This document shows positions 1 through 11,670 of a stretch of 64,000 bases of DNA, piece after piece. Position 1 is the stretch's first letter. Every line of letters begins with the position of its first letter. This DNA comes from Opitutaceae bacterium (GTDB lineage: Bacteria > Verrucomicrobiota > Verrucomicrobiia > Opitutales > Opitutaceae), in the NCBI GenBank assembly GCA_028688225.1, contig JAQTYQ010000001.1, positions 241,664 through 305,663 of the forward strand, read 5' to 3'. A program made the translations under genes and the position numbers. Under the pieces are notes generated by a model, which searched no databases, was not told the DNA's origin, and was given only the letters and a program-made list of their open reading frames with translations.

Positions 1-127
1 CGATCTGCTTCTCCTCCGCCAGCCGCAGCTTCTCTTCCTCCAGCCGGTCGGCCCGGGCGCGCGCCTTCATGGCGGTCCAGTGGACGATCAGCGCGCCGGC
101 GGCGGCACCCATGAGGAAGAAGAGCAT
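1..127 (-). CDS. N-terminus of a membrane-anchored coiled-coil protein (cut by window edge)
   Basis: Reading from the ATG at 127 towards 1 gives about 42 residues and no stop. A short hydrophobic stretch (FFLMGAAAGALIVHW) is followed by a charged heptad-like segment rich in Glu, Lys, Arg and Leu (RADRLEEEKLRLAEEK). This is one N-terminal membrane anchor leading into a coiled coil. It lies about 50 bp downstream of the STAS gene on the same strand, so the two are probably co-transcribed. A SpoIIE-type phosphatase or RmuC-like protein would fit this architecture and neighbour, but no catalytic domain is visible, so the function is open. Confidence 0.5.
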   Translation of the reverse strand, partial: MLFFLMGAAAGALIVHWTAMKARARADRLEEEKLRLAEEKQI

Positions 128-176
128 GACGGAATTCTTGGCCCGGCCGCGGCCGGGTCGAGTCAGAAGGTGGCGG

Positions 177-722
177 CTAAGGATTCCCGCCCGTCCTCAG
201 CGGGCGGGAATCCTGCGTCACCCGGTTGCGCAGGTAGGCCACCACATCCTGAAACTTGCCCTGGTTGGCAGGATCGGCGGCGACAAGGTTTTCATGCGCC
301 TCCAGCACCAACCGCGCGTTCTCCAGTGCGTTGCGATCCGGGGCGCAGGCCAGGGCCGTGGCGCCCGGGCCGAAGTCCATCGCCACATCGCCGGCGTCGA
401 CGGTGAGCAGCCGGTACAGCCCGAGGTTGCGCACCAATTCGAGGTTGCGCCGGCCCACGCGGCAGAGCACGAGGCTGCCGGGCGGCTGTTTTCGGCGCAA
501 CTCGAGCGCCGTGCCCGCCAGGACACCGAGAAAGGTGCTGTCCATGCCCGCGCAATGCTGGAAGTCCATCACGAACCGCGTTCGACCCTGCTCCACCATC
601 TGGTTGAGGAAGGTCTGCAGCTCGGCGCTGTTCGTGAAACAGGCCCGGCCCTCGAGGCGCACGACCACCGGGTCGGAGTACGCATTGACGAAGTAAACGG
701 GCTTGGCAGGGACTTCGGACAT
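177..722 (-). CDS. STAS-domain protein (anti-anti-sigma factor type)
   Basis: A 181-residue cytoplasmic protein. Residues about 15-110 have the STAS pattern: a VVRLEGRACFTNS strand, then FVMDFQHCAGMDSTFLGVLAG, where the Asp-Ser pair (MDST) matches the phosphorylatable serine loop of SpoIIAA/RsbV proteins. The family binds or releases anti-sigma factors in partner-switching systems. The C-terminal 70 residues extend beyond the domain and are not recognised. The gene precedes a membrane-anchored protein on the same strand. Its last dozen codons form a perfect hairpin (181-213). Confidence 0.8.
   Translation of the reverse strand: MSEVPAKPVYFVNAYSDPVVVRLEGRACFTNSAELQTFLNQMVEQGRTRFVMDFQHCAGMDSTFLGVLAGTALELRRKQPPGSLVLCRVGRRNLELVRNLGLYRLLTVDAGDVAMDFGPGATALACAPDRNALENARLVLEAHENLVAADPANQGKFQDVVAYLRNRVTQDSRPLRTGGNP
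181..213. repeat. Perfect 13-bp inverted repeat inside the 3' end of the STAS gene
   Basis: Arms GGATTCCCGCCCG (181-193) and CGGGCGGGAATCC (201-213) flank a 7-nt loop. It overlaps the last codons of the STAS gene and lies between its stop and the next start. No T-tract follows on the minus strand, so it is not a standard intrinsic terminator. It may be a repeat element or an mRNA-stabilising hairpin. Confidence 0.6.
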
Positions 723-731
723 GGTGCGAAT

Positions 732-787
732 GTAGGAGCGTGTTTACACGCGACAATCTAACCCATCGCCTGCAAGCAGGCTTCTAC
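732..787. repeat. Inverted pair of GTAG-headed REP-like hairpins
   Basis: On the plus strand GTAG at 732 leads into the palindrome GCGTGT-TT-ACACGC. On the minus strand GTAG at 787-784 leads into GCCTGC-TT-GCAGGC. The two elements face each other in the gap between the STAS gene and the first metallohydrolase gene. GTAG followed by a palindrome is the classical form of RAYT-associated REP elements. Confidence 0.6.
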
Positions 788-848
788 CGGGGTCGATTTT
801 CCGCGATTATCTGACGCAATCCATACGGCCGGCGTTTGGGTCAAGTTG

Positions 849-2990
849 TCATTTCGCAGCCGCCGCCTTCGCCACGAGGTCGTCATAGACGGCGAGGGCC
901 CGCTGGACCCGCTGCTGGATCGCCGGCTGTTCCGCCTGCCACACCTGCTTGAATCGATCGAGGGTTTCATACGCCTCATCATTGGAGGGTTCGTATTTCG
1001 ACAGGAGCTCCAGAGCCTGCTTGAGGCGGCCCACGATTTGCGGAATCTCCGACGGCTTCCAGAAGCTTTGCCCGTCCACCAAAACATAGATCGAGGCGCT
1101 CACCGCTACGGTGTGATCGTCCTTCCCGCGCGGTTTGCCATTCGCTCTGACGACGAACCACGTGCCGTGCGCGGCGGTTGTCTGATAATCGAGCCGTAGC
1201 TCCGGCGCCCCGTCCTTCGAGCCCACCGTGTGGATCACCTGCCCTTGTTCGATCAATTCGACGCTGTCCAGCAGGTTGATATCAGGATTGATCCTTGCCC
1301 GGGCGCTGATCACCAAAGGCTCGCCGGCCTTCAGGCGCAATTCCGAGCCCATGGCCTGGCCGTTGATGGTGAATTCCAGCATCGGGCCGTTGGTGACAAA
1401 CGTCCGCCCCTCTTTCAACCCATCGAACCAGGCTTGCGGCATGAAGGTGCCATCGACCTTGACGTAACTGCGGACCGCCCCCGGCCTTTGGTCGAGAGCA
1501 GGATAATCCGTCCCCGCCGCGGGAGCCAGTTTGTAGCCCAGGTTCAGGAAGTCGAACCATACCTGGAGGTTGGCATTTCCGGCCTGCAAGACCTCGACAA
1601 AATCGACCAGGCCTTCCGGAACATCGAGCGCCAGCCCCTGCGGGCTCGACAATAGGGCTGGATACGGCCACCCCACATGGGCGTAACCGGTGACGCCGCC
1701 CTGCTCCCGCGCCCGCCGGAAGACCAAGTCATAGAGCAGATAGTGGTCGGGATCACGGACCGGCCCGGGCAGGTGCAACTGGATCGTATGGCCGCGATAG
1801 CCCGTGCGCGGATCCTCCTGCCCCGGGGCCAGGACGAAGGTCGAATTTTGCGCACTGGTCACGACCTTCCAGTCGTATGGCCGGTAATGCGCGTTCGCCA
1901 CATTGCCCATCTGCAGGATGTTCGCGACATGCAGATCCTCCGCCTGGGTGAGCAACAGCAGGCTTTCATCGTCCAGGGCGCTGGCACGGGTGTAGTGGAT
2001 GTGATCGTCGCCCGAGTACCAGCCCTTCTCCGACAGATTGTCCCACCGGACGAGACGCACGTCGACAGACACGATGGCCTCCGGCTTCACCTCCACGGAG
2101 CGGCGGAACATCCGGTACTCGGGACCCTTGGATACGACCAGGTCGTACCTGCCCGCCGGCACGCGCGCCTCGTAGCGGCCGTTGATGTAGAAGGCCGTCT
2201 GATTGGCGGACGGCCACGGCAGGCTGGCGCCAAAGCCGGCAGCCCCCCTGAAGCGCTGCCCCGTTGCAATCACTCGCGAGATGTCGTCCGTGTCCAGTCT
2301 GAGCGGCACCGCCTGCAAACTCGGCCGCGGCATGCGGTTCCGCTCGTCGTACAACCCGACGAGCGCCGGGGCCTTCGCGTTGTGCTCATCCAGCACCTCG
2401 AGCGCAAGGCGGCCATAGGCCTGGGGAACCGGCGTCGTATGACTGCGCTTGAAAGTAATATCGCGGACCGTGACCGCCGGGCCATTGGTGGCCGTGAGGG
2501 TGAGATCGGGGACATGCTTCCCATCGGCCGCAAACCGCGCCCGCTCCAGGGTAAAGTGAACCGTGCAGGAGCCGTCCCCTGAAACCTTCGGCAGCGGGAT
2601 CTGTTTTGCGGCCGGACCTTCATCGTTTCTCTCGTAGTCCACCCTGAGCTCGGGACCGCTTTCCCCGACCCGGGCCAGTTCGAGGGTCACCTCGACATCT
2701 TCATCGATGTCATGGGCGAACTCGTCGCGCACATCGAAGAAGAGCACGCGGCCGGTGACACACTGATGCCCGTTGACGACGACATCATGGCCCGGCCAGT
2801 ACGCGGCGAAGATCCGGCTGATCTGCGGGTTTTGCCACGCCAGCTCCTGAAGGCCGGACGGACCGACGGGATGAGCATGGGCGGTTGTGAGCGGGCCCGC
2901 CGAGAGGAGCAGTCCGCAAAGCGCAAGCACACGCCATTGGCCCGTGGTGCATGGCTGTCGTACGGTGCGGGGAATCGGGTTCATGTTCAT
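849..2990 (-). CDS. Secreted CehA/McbA-like metallohydrolase (PHP superfamily), copy 1
   Basis: About 713 residues from the ATG at 2990; in-frame codons run further upstream to 3068, but this start puts the signal peptide (VLALCGLLLSAGPLTTAHA, cleavage before HPV) in the usual place. An N-terminal beta-rich region of about 300 residues precedes the PHP-like catalytic part, which has the metal-binding GDDHIHY, a later His in GYAHVGW and Asp in AGTDYP. The C-terminal 80 residues are helical. CehA/McbA proteins are metal-dependent hydrolases; the substrate here is unknown. It is the most distal gene of a minus-strand cluster and is closely similar along its full length to the gene at 3417-5558, so it arose by tandem duplication. 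Confidence 0.8.
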   Translation of the reverse strand: MNMNPIPRTVRQPCTTGQWRVLALCGLLLSAGPLTTAHAHPVGPSGLQELAWQNPQISRIFAAYWPGHDVVVNGHQCVTGRVLFFDVRDEFAHDIDEDVEVTLELARVGESGPELRVDYERNDEGPAAKQIPLPKVSGDGSCTVHFTLERARFAADGKHVPDLTLTATNGPAVTVRDITFKRSHTTPVPQAYGRLALEVLDEHNAKAPALVGLYDERNRMPRPSLQAVPLRLDTDDISRVIATGQRFRGAAGFGASLPWPSANQTAFYINGRYEARVPAGRYDLVVSKGPEYRMFRRSVEVKPEAIVSVDVRLVRWDNLSEKGWYSGDDHIHYTRASALDDESLLLLTQAEDLHVANILQMGNVANAHYRPYDWKVVTSAQNSTFVLAPGQEDPRTGYRGHTIQLHLPGPVRDPDHYLLYDLVFRRAREQGGVTGYAHVGWPYPALLSSPQGLALDVPEGLVDFVEVLQAGNANLQVWFDFLNLGYKLAPAAGTDYPALDQRPGAVRSYVKVDGTFMPQAWFDGLKEGRTFVTNGPMLEFTINGQAMGSELRLKAGEPLVISARARINPDINLLDSVELIEQGQVIHTVGSKDGAPELRLDYQTTAAHGTWFVVRANGKPRGKDDHTVAVSASIYVLVDGQSFWKPSEIPQIVGRLKQALELLSKYEPSNDEAYETLDRFKQVWQAEQPAIQQRVQRALAVYDDLVAKAAAAK

Positions 2991-3012
2991 GGTCGGGGTG
3001 TTCGGTTCAATT

Positions 3013-3415
3013 TCAGTGCATAGTCCACAAGCTCCATTCGATCGCAAAATACCAAAAGCCCTCTCCAACTTCCTGCCACGCGGATCGCGACCGGGGTTCA
3101 GAGATGGCGTAACAATACCTGACCGATAGAAATACAGGCAACGCTATTAGGACAAAAATTACCACAGCAAGGATAAAAATTATCATACACTCAATACATG
3201 CCTGACGACGAGGCAATAATCGATGCACCATCGATGCAACCGTACAGCGCCCCTCCAAAAATTGCGACCCCGACCGTGATCACCTCGCGACCCCACCTGT
3301 ATCTGCGGCCAGGAGGCCCGCCCGTCCGACCGCTGGTGGCAGGCCAGCCATCGCCGCAGCCCGTCAGGTTGCCGGAAGGATGAACATCACCAGACGGGCA
3401 TCCGCCGCTCCCGTG
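3013..3415 (-). pseudogene. Decayed duplicate of the HupE/UreJ_2-like gene
   Basis: The gap between the two metallohydrolase genes aligns by eye with the HupE-like gene at 5581-6174 and its 3' flank: shared runs include CAATTTCAGTG at both 3' ends, AAAATACCAAAAGCC, and GATGCACC...CAACCGT. The stop codon (3013-3015) and the C-terminal codons (WSL.....H at the end) are conserved. Upstream the frame is broken and AT-rich substitutions have accumulated. The duplication unit was therefore HupE-like gene plus metallohydrolase, and only the metallohydrolase survived in this copy. Confidence 0.75.
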
Positions 3416-3416
3416 G

Positions 3417-5558
3417 TCATTTCACGGCCGCCGCCTTTGCCACGAGGTCGTCGTAGCCGGCGAGGGCCTTCCGGACCCGCTGCTGGATCGCCGGCTGTTC
3501 CGCCTGCCACACCTGCTTGAATCGATCCAGGGTTTCGTAAGCTTCATCAGTGGAAGGTTCGTACTTCGACAGAAATTCCAAGGCCTGCTTGAGGCGGCTC
3601 ACGATTTGCGGGACCTCCGTCGGCTTCCAGAAGCTTTGCCCGTTCACCAAGACATAGATCGGGGCGCTCACGGCCAGGGTGTGGTCATCAATCCCACGCG
3701 GCTTGCCCTTCGCTCTGACGACAAACCACGTGCCGTGCGCGGCGGGCGCCTGAAAATCGAGCCGCAGTTCGGGCGCTCCGTCTTTCGAGCTCACCGTGCG
3801 GATCACCTGCCCTTGTTCGATCAATTCGAGGCTGTCCAGCAGATCCATATCGGGATTGATCCTCGCCTGGGCGCTGATCTCCAAAGGCGCGCCGGCCTCC
3901 AAGCGCAATTCCGACCCCATGGCTTGACCGTTGATGGTAAACTCCAGCATCGGGCCGTCGGTGACAAACGTCCGCCCCGCCTTCAACCCATCGAACCAGG
4001 CTTGCGGCGTGAACGCGCTGCCGACCTTGACGTAATTGCGGACCGCCCCCGGCCTTTGGTCGAGATAAGGAAAGTCCGTTCCCGCGGTGGGAACAAGTTT
4101 GTAGCCCAGGTTCAAGAAGTCGAACCATGTCTGGAGATCGGCGTTCGCGGCCTGCAAGACTTCGACGAAATCGACCAAGCCTTCCGGGACGTCGAGCGCC
4201 AGACCCTTGCGGGCCACGATCAGGCCCGGGTTCGGCCACCCCACATGGGCGTAACCGGTGACGCCGCCCTGGGCCCGCACCTGCTGGAAAAGCAGGTCGT
4301 AGAGCAAATAGTGGTCAGGATCACGGACCGGCCCAGGCAGATGCAACTGGATCGTATGGCCGCAATAGGCCGTGCGCGGATCCTCCTGCCCCGGAGCCAG
4401 AATGAAGGTCGAGTTCTGCGCGTTGGCCACGATCTTCCAGTCGTATTGCCGATGATGCGCGTTCGCCACGTTGCCCATCTGCAGGATGTTCGCGACATGC
4501 AGATCCTCCGCCTGACTGACCAACAGCAGACTTTCATCGTCCAGGGCGCTGACACGGGCGTAGTGGATGTGGTCGTCGCCCGAGTACCATCCCTTCTCCG
4601 ACAGATTGTCCCACCGGACGAGATGCACGTCGACGGGAACCGTCGCCTCCGGCTTCACCTCGACGGACTGGCGAAACATCCGGTACTCGGGTCCCTTGGA
4701 GACGACCAGGTCGTACTGGCCCGCCGGCAGTCGCGCTTCGTAGCGGCCGTTGATGTAGAAGGCCGACTGATTGGCGGCCGGCCAAGGCAGGCTGGCACCG
4801 TAGCCGCCAATCCCCCTCAGACGTTGCCCTGTTGTAATCACTCGCACGATGTCCGTGTCCAGCCTGATTGGCACCGCCTGCAAGCCCGGCCGCGGCATGC
4901 GGTTCCGCCCGTCGTACAACCCGACGAGCGCCGGCGTATTCGCGTTGTGCTCATCCAGCGCCTGGAGTTCAAGGCGGCCATAGGCCTTGGGAACAGGTGT
5001 CGTATGACTGCGCTTGAAAGTAATATCGCGCACCGTGACCGCCGTGCCGTTGCTGGCGGTGATGGTGATATCAGCCCCATGCTCCCCGTCGGTCGCGAAC
5101 CGCGCCCGCTCCAAGGTAAAGCGGACCGTGCAGCAGCGATCTCCTGAAGTTTTTGGCAGCGGGATCTGTTTTGCGGCGGCCGGACCCTCGTCGTTCTTCT
5201 CATAGGCCACCCTGAGCTCGGGACCGCTTTCCCCGACCCGGGCCAATTCGAGGGTCACCTCGACATCTTCATCGATGTCATAGGCGAACTCGTCGCGAAC
5301 ATCGAAGAGGAGCACGCGGCCGGTGACACACTGATGTCCGTCGATGACGACGTCATGGCCCGGCCAGCTCGCGGCGAAGGTCCGGCTGATCTGCGCGTTT
5401 TGCCAGGTCAGCGGCTGTAAACCGGACGGGCCGATGGGATGACCCCGGATCGTTGCCAGCGGGCCGGTCGCGAGGAATAGTCCGCACAGCGCTATCCCGC
5501 GCCATTGGCGCATGCTCCATAAAGACCGCCTCGCAGGGGGGATCGTTTTCATCTTCAT
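3417..5558 (-). CDS. Secreted CehA/McbA-like metallohydrolase (PHP superfamily), copy 2
   Basis: About 713 residues from the ATG at 5558, with signal peptide ALCGLFLATGPLATIRG. It carries the same motifs as copy 1: GDDHIHY, GYAHVGW and AGTDFP. Similarity is high through the whole length, including the C-terminal KYEPS-DEAYETLDRFKQVWQAEQPAIQQRV segment. It starts 22 bp after the stop of the HupE/UreJ_2-like gene, so it reads as part of the PPIase-HupE operon. It is probably exported, where the parvulin encoded first in the operon could assist folding; that link is inference. Confidence 0.8.
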   Translation of the reverse strand: MKMKTIPPARRSLWSMRQWRGIALCGLFLATGPLATIRGHPIGPSGLQPLTWQNAQISRTFAASWPGHDVVIDGHQCVTGRVLLFDVRDEFAYDIDEDVEVTLELARVGESGPELRVAYEKNDEGPAAAKQIPLPKTSGDRCCTVRFTLERARFATDGEHGADITITASNGTAVTVRDITFKRSHTTPVPKAYGRLELQALDEHNANTPALVGLYDGRNRMPRPGLQAVPIRLDTDIVRVITTGQRLRGIGGYGASLPWPAANQSAFYINGRYEARLPAGQYDLVVSKGPEYRMFRQSVEVKPEATVPVDVHLVRWDNLSEKGWYSGDDHIHYARVSALDDESLLLVSQAEDLHVANILQMGNVANAHHRQYDWKIVANAQNSTFILAPGQEDPRTAYCGHTIQLHLPGPVRDPDHYLLYDLLFQQVRAQGGVTGYAHVGWPNPGLIVARKGLALDVPEGLVDFVEVLQAANADLQTWFDFLNLGYKLVPTAGTDFPYLDQRPGAVRNYVKVGSAFTPQAWFDGLKAGRTFVTDGPMLEFTINGQAMGSELRLEAGAPLEISAQARINPDMDLLDSLELIEQGQVIRTVSSKDGAPELRLDFQAPAAHGTWFVVRAKGKPRGIDDHTLAVSAPIYVLVNGQSFWKPTEVPQIVSRLKQALEFLSKYEPSTDEAYETLDRFKQVWQAEQPAIQQRVRKALAGYDDLVAKAAAVK

Positions 5559-5580
5559 AGCTCGTGTGCCCGCTTCAATT

Positions 5581-6174
5581 TCAGTGAAGAGCCCGCAGGC
5601 TCCATCCGATGAGTAAAATACCAAAAGCCGCCGTCCAACTTCCTGCAACGCGAATCGCGACCAGAACCCAGGGGCGACGCAATGATACCGAGAACGACGC
5701 GAGTAACGCTATCAGGGAAAAAATCGCCGTTGCAGCGCCCAGTAACATCGCTGGACGAGAGGCTCCAACCATTGATGCACCGTCGGCCCAACCGTGCAAC
5801 ACTCCTACAAGAATGGCCATTCCGGCCGTGATCGCCCGCGGCACGACGGCATCTGCGGCCAGGAGCCCGCCGACCAATAGCAGGCTGAGGGAGGCCAGGA
5901 GCCCCTGCAGTTTGGCCGCGGGCGCCGCGCCGATCATCGCCGCGGCCAGCCAAGCTGCCGGAAGGACGAACAGGACCAGCCGGGCGTCCGCCGGCCCCCG
6001 TCGCCCGGCAAAGAGCGCCAAAACCGCCACCGCCAGAATCTCCGCGGGAGTGAGCGCAACATGGATGATGCCGTCGTAGGCTGGACCCAGTCCGCTCGAT
6101 ACAAGATGCGCCGCCGCGGGCGCCGGGGTGAGCGCAAAACCGAGGAGGGGACACAGCATCCGCAGCTTTTTCAT
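5581..6174 (-). CDS. HupE/UreJ_2-like small membrane protein
   Basis: 197 residues beginning MKKLRML with a signal-like segment ending APAAAHL. The motif GLGPAYDGIIHVALTPAEIL resembles the HupE_UreJ_2 family signature (G-P-YDG-H). About five more hydrophobic helices follow (for example LVLFVLPAAWLAAAMIGAA, ITAGMAILVGVLHGWADG, AFGILLIGWSL). HupE/UreJ proteins are proposed nickel or cobalt permeases; transport here is unproven. The ATG overlaps the preceding stop (ATGA at 6171-6174), so translation is coupled. A broken copy lies at 3013-3415. Confidence 0.75.
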   Translation of the reverse strand: MKKLRMLCPLLGFALTPAPAAAHLVSSGLGPAYDGIIHVALTPAEILAVAVLALFAGRRGPADARLVLFVLPAAWLAAAMIGAAPAAKLQGLLASLSLLLVGGLLAADAVVPRAITAGMAILVGVLHGWADGASMVGASRPAMLLGAATAIFSLIALLASFSVSLRRPWVLVAIRVAGSWTAAFGILLIGWSLRALH

Positions 6175-6791
6175 GAGACCGCCTTCCAGAGAAAAATGAT
6201 TCCGCCCACGAGAATCCCGCCGCCGAGAACCCGGACCGCCTTCCTGCCCCAAGGCCAGCGGTGCATCGCGCCGAGCGCGATCCCGGTCGCATGCAAAAGG
6301 CCGGTCGCGATGACAAAGCCGAGGCTGTAGAGCATGGCGTTCTGCCCGGCGGGCAATTCCGCTCCGTGGGCATAGCCGTGAAAGAGGCCGAAAAAACCGA
6401 CGATCAGCGCCGCCATGACGAGCGGCGGACGCCATTGGAGCAGGACGGCTCCCCCCAACAGCACCCCGGAGATGGCGATGCCCAATTCGATGCCGGGCAA
6501 CGAAACTCCGACGAGCCCGAGGAATCCGCCGCAGGCCATGATCAAAGGGAAGGTCACCGGCAGCAGCCAGATCGCCGGCGCGCCAAGCTGCGCTCCCCAG
6601 AGGCCGACCGCGATCATCGCGATCACGTGATCCCACCCCGACACCGGATGCTTGATGCCGCTCAAGAAGCCGGCCCCCTCTCCCTGGAGGGTGTGCGCCT
6701 GGACCTCCAGGGGAACGGTTAGGGCCGCCAGGACCACGAGTCTGGCGGCCGTTCGCAACGGAGCCCATGGGAAACGCTCCGGGCGCCTCAT
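6171..6791 (-). CDS. hupE: HupE/UreJ family membrane protein (short form)
   Basis: 206 residues from the ATG at 6791. An N-terminal signal-like helix (LVVLAALTVPLEVQAHT) precedes the family motif GIKHPVSGWDHVIAMIAVGLWGA, whose His and Asp-His residues are the presumed metal-binding set. Further helices include FPLIMACGGFLGLVG, LVMAALIVGFFGLFHGYAHG and FVIATGLLHATGI. Hydrogenase and urease clusters use such proteins for Ni uptake, but neither enzyme is encoded in this window. ATGA overlaps join it to the genes on both sides. Confidence 0.85.
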   Translation of the reverse strand: MRRPERFPWAPLRTAARLVVLAALTVPLEVQAHTLQGEGAGFLSGIKHPVSGWDHVIAMIAVGLWGAQLGAPAIWLLPVTFPLIMACGGFLGLVGVSLPGIELGIAISGVLLGGAVLLQWRPPLVMAALIVGFFGLFHGYAHGAELPAGQNAMLYSLGFVIATGLLHATGIALGAMHRWPWGRKAVRVLGGGILVGGIIFLWKAVS

Positions 6792-7795
6792 GCGACTCCT
6801 TTCCAGATCACGGCCAGGCGCTGAATCGTCCAAAACGCGCCCAGGACTCCGATTGCGTAGGCAGGCATCAGGGCAACGGGTTGCGGCCATCGCACCTCCA
6901 AAATTCTGAAAGCCCGCCGCAGCGCCAGAATCAAGCCGATAAACGCCAGTTGGCCGATTTCGACTCCGATGTTGAAGAACAGGAGCGCGAGCGGGATCTC
7001 GACCTTGGGCAATCCGACCGCCGTCAAACCGCTGGCGAAACCCAAGCCGTGCAACAGGCCGAACGCACAGGCGGCCATCCATGGGTACCGGGTCGTCAGG
7101 GAGATCCCGCCTTTCCGCACGCGCATGATCTCCGGCCCCAGAAACAAGATCGACAGCGCGATCAGGACATTGACCAGCGCGGGGCGCACCGAGGCATAGC
7201 CCAAGGTTGCCGCCGCCAGCGAGAGGCTGTGCCCGGCCGTGAAGGCGCTGATCGTCTGGACCAGCTTCCACCGGCCGCCGACCAGCAGCACGAGCCCCAG
7301 CACAAAGAGCAAATGATCGATCCCCATCAGGATATGCCCGATCCCCAGATTGACATAAGCCGGCATGGGCACCGCCGAGGTCCGGCCAAAGTGAAAAACC
7401 AGCGTCGGGTGCCGGAAATTGATCAAGCCGTGCAGACGAGAGCCGTCCGCCAACGCCACGTCGACGAAAACATCCGTGATCGTGTTCTCGATTCCCTCGA
7501 TCGACAGCTCCTGCCCCTCGAGCGACTGGGCGGCTCCCGCAATCTGATTCCAACTCGTGATCGCAAGATCCGCCGTCGCCTCGCGACTGGAGGGTTCCTT
7601 TTCCAGCCACCCGTTCGACAAGTGAGGGACCAGCCGCGCGGCATATCCGCCCACGTCCGGCTGCTTCCAGCGTACGGTGTAGCGGTGCTGCGCATCTTCC
7701 GCGATTCTGAGATAGCCGGACCGCACTTCGTGCCCGTGGGCGGACGCCAGCAGCCCGCATAATCCAAGCCCGGCAAGCAGTCGGTTCCAGTTCAT
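6788..7795 (-). CDS. HupE/UreJ family protein with an N-terminal extracytoplasmic domain
   Basis: 335 residues. A signal peptide (LAGLGLCGLLASAHGHEV) and about 130 residues of beta-rich soluble domain (RSGYLRIAEDAQHRYTVRWKQP...) precede the membrane part from residue about 145. That part holds the HupE motif GIGHILMGIDHLLFVLGL, then FTAGHSLSLAAATLG and FGLLHGLGFASGL. This long form is distinct from the short HupE downstream. Its start overlaps the PPIase stop (ATGA at 7792-7795) and its stop overlaps the next ATG, so four genes are translationally linked. Confidence 0.85.
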   Translation of the reverse strand: MNWNRLLAGLGLCGLLASAHGHEVRSGYLRIAEDAQHRYTVRWKQPDVGGYAARLVPHLSNGWLEKEPSSREATADLAITSWNQIAGAAQSLEGQELSIEGIENTITDVFVDVALADGSRLHGLINFRHPTLVFHFGRTSAVPMPAYVNLGIGHILMGIDHLLFVLGLVLLVGGRWKLVQTISAFTAGHSLSLAAATLGYASVRPALVNVLIALSILFLGPEIMRVRKGGISLTTRYPWMAACAFGLLHGLGFASGLTAVGLPKVEIPLALLFFNIGVEIGQLAFIGLILALRRAFRILEVRWPQPVALMPAYAIGVLGAFWTIQRLAVIWKGVA

Positions 7796-8703
7796 TCGCC
7801 CGGGGCATCGTCGCGGACGGTGTGGTACTTGCTTTTCAGGCGTTGAAACGCGGCAGCATTTTCCCGCTGGCGCGCTTCATCCTGATAATCCGCGAGCACC
7901 TGCTCGCGAATCTTCTCCCAGGGAGGAACTTGGGAAGGCTCCCGGGCAGTCACCATGATCAGGTGCCAGCCGTAGCCCGATCGGAACGGGCCGGACCAAC
8001 GCTCCAAGGGGGCGTTGAACAACTGCTCCACCAGCTCCGACCGGCCGAAGAGCCGGGCCGCCTCGTCCGGCGTCAAGACCGCCGGGTCCGAAAGCCCCGG
8101 GAAGGGCCCGCCCAGACCGCGGGCGCCCGGCGCCGGCGTGCGTCGGAGCGTTTCCAATGCCTGCATGGCGCGCGTCCGCGCCGCTTCCTCCCCCTCCTGG
8201 TCGGGCGGGAAATAGACCTCGGTAAAGGTGACCCGCTCCGGTGTGCGATAGCGCGATTGGTTCTGCTCGAACCAGTGCGTCAGCGCCGCGGGCGCCGGCG
8301 CCGCCGGCGCGACCTGATCCGATTGCAACCATTGGTATTGCTGGGCGATCCGGCGGCGGATCATCTCATCATCCTGGCCGAGATTGAGGGCCAGGCCTTC
8401 GCGCACGAAAATCTCTTCGCGCACATATTGATCAAGCAGTTCCTGGATCCGGCCGGGCGCTGGCGGCTGCCCGAACTGCTGGAAATAGTTGCGCGTGATC
8501 CGTTGTTTTTCCGCCGGGCCGATATGAATGGTGTAGCGGCGGCGATGCGCCTCCCTGTATTCCGCCCCCGCCCAGATCAATAAACCGAGCAGGACGAAAT
8601 GGAGCAGGGGTTCGCGGACGACATTCGCCAGCCGGTCGCGCCAGCCGGTCGCGCCTCGGGGTTCCGAGGCCGGTACGGGTTCTCTGCCGCTGCTGGTTTC
8701 CAT
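7792..8703 (-). CDS. Membrane-anchored parvulin-type peptidyl-prolyl isomerase
   Basis: 303 residues, first gene of the operon. A single membrane segment (LLHFVLLGLLIWAGAEY, about residues 33-49) is followed by a SurA/PpiD-like N-terminal region (GRIQELLDQYVREEIFVREGLALNLGQDDEMIRRRI). The parvulin domain, about residues 145-265, ends in the typical SGYGWHLIMVTAR. It probably folds or recruits the exported metallohydrolases or HupE proteins encoded after it; this is inferred from the tight ATGA overlap with the next gene. The nearest upstream gene, acnA, ends about 100 bp away. Confidence 0.85.
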   Translation of the reverse strand: METSSGREPVPASEPRGATGWRDRLANVVREPLLHFVLLGLLIWAGAEYREAHRRRYTIHIGPAEKQRITRNYFQQFGQPPAPGRIQELLDQYVREEIFVREGLALNLGQDDEMIRRRIAQQYQWLQSDQVAPAAPAPAALTHWFEQNQSRYRTPERVTFTEVYFPPDQEGEEAARTRAMQALETLRRTPAPGARGLGGPFPGLSDPAVLTPDEAARLFGRSELVEQLFNAPLERWSGPFRSGYGWHLIMVTAREPSQVPPWEKIREQVLADYQDEARQRENAAAFQRLKSKYHTVRDDAPGE

Positions 8704-8805
8704 CGATCGGACTGCCGAGATTTTCGGAGTATCCCGCTTTTCTCTGCAACTTAGGAATCGATCAATCCTTTGCCTTCCCGGGCGTCATCACTGCCTGCGT
8801 TGCGC

Positions 8806-11667
<2,862 letters not shown>

Positions 11668-11670
11668 GGG

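Noticed and set aside
181-213. Hairpin at the STAS gene end considered as a Rho-independent terminator
   Set aside because: No T-tract follows on the minus strand, and the next gene starts only about 50 bp further, so operon read-through is more likely.
6171-7808. 545-codon minus-strand frame spanning two HupE genes as one large protein
   Set aside because: The first 339 codons are an out-of-frame reading of the long HupE gene with no membrane pattern. The real product starts at the ATG at 6791.
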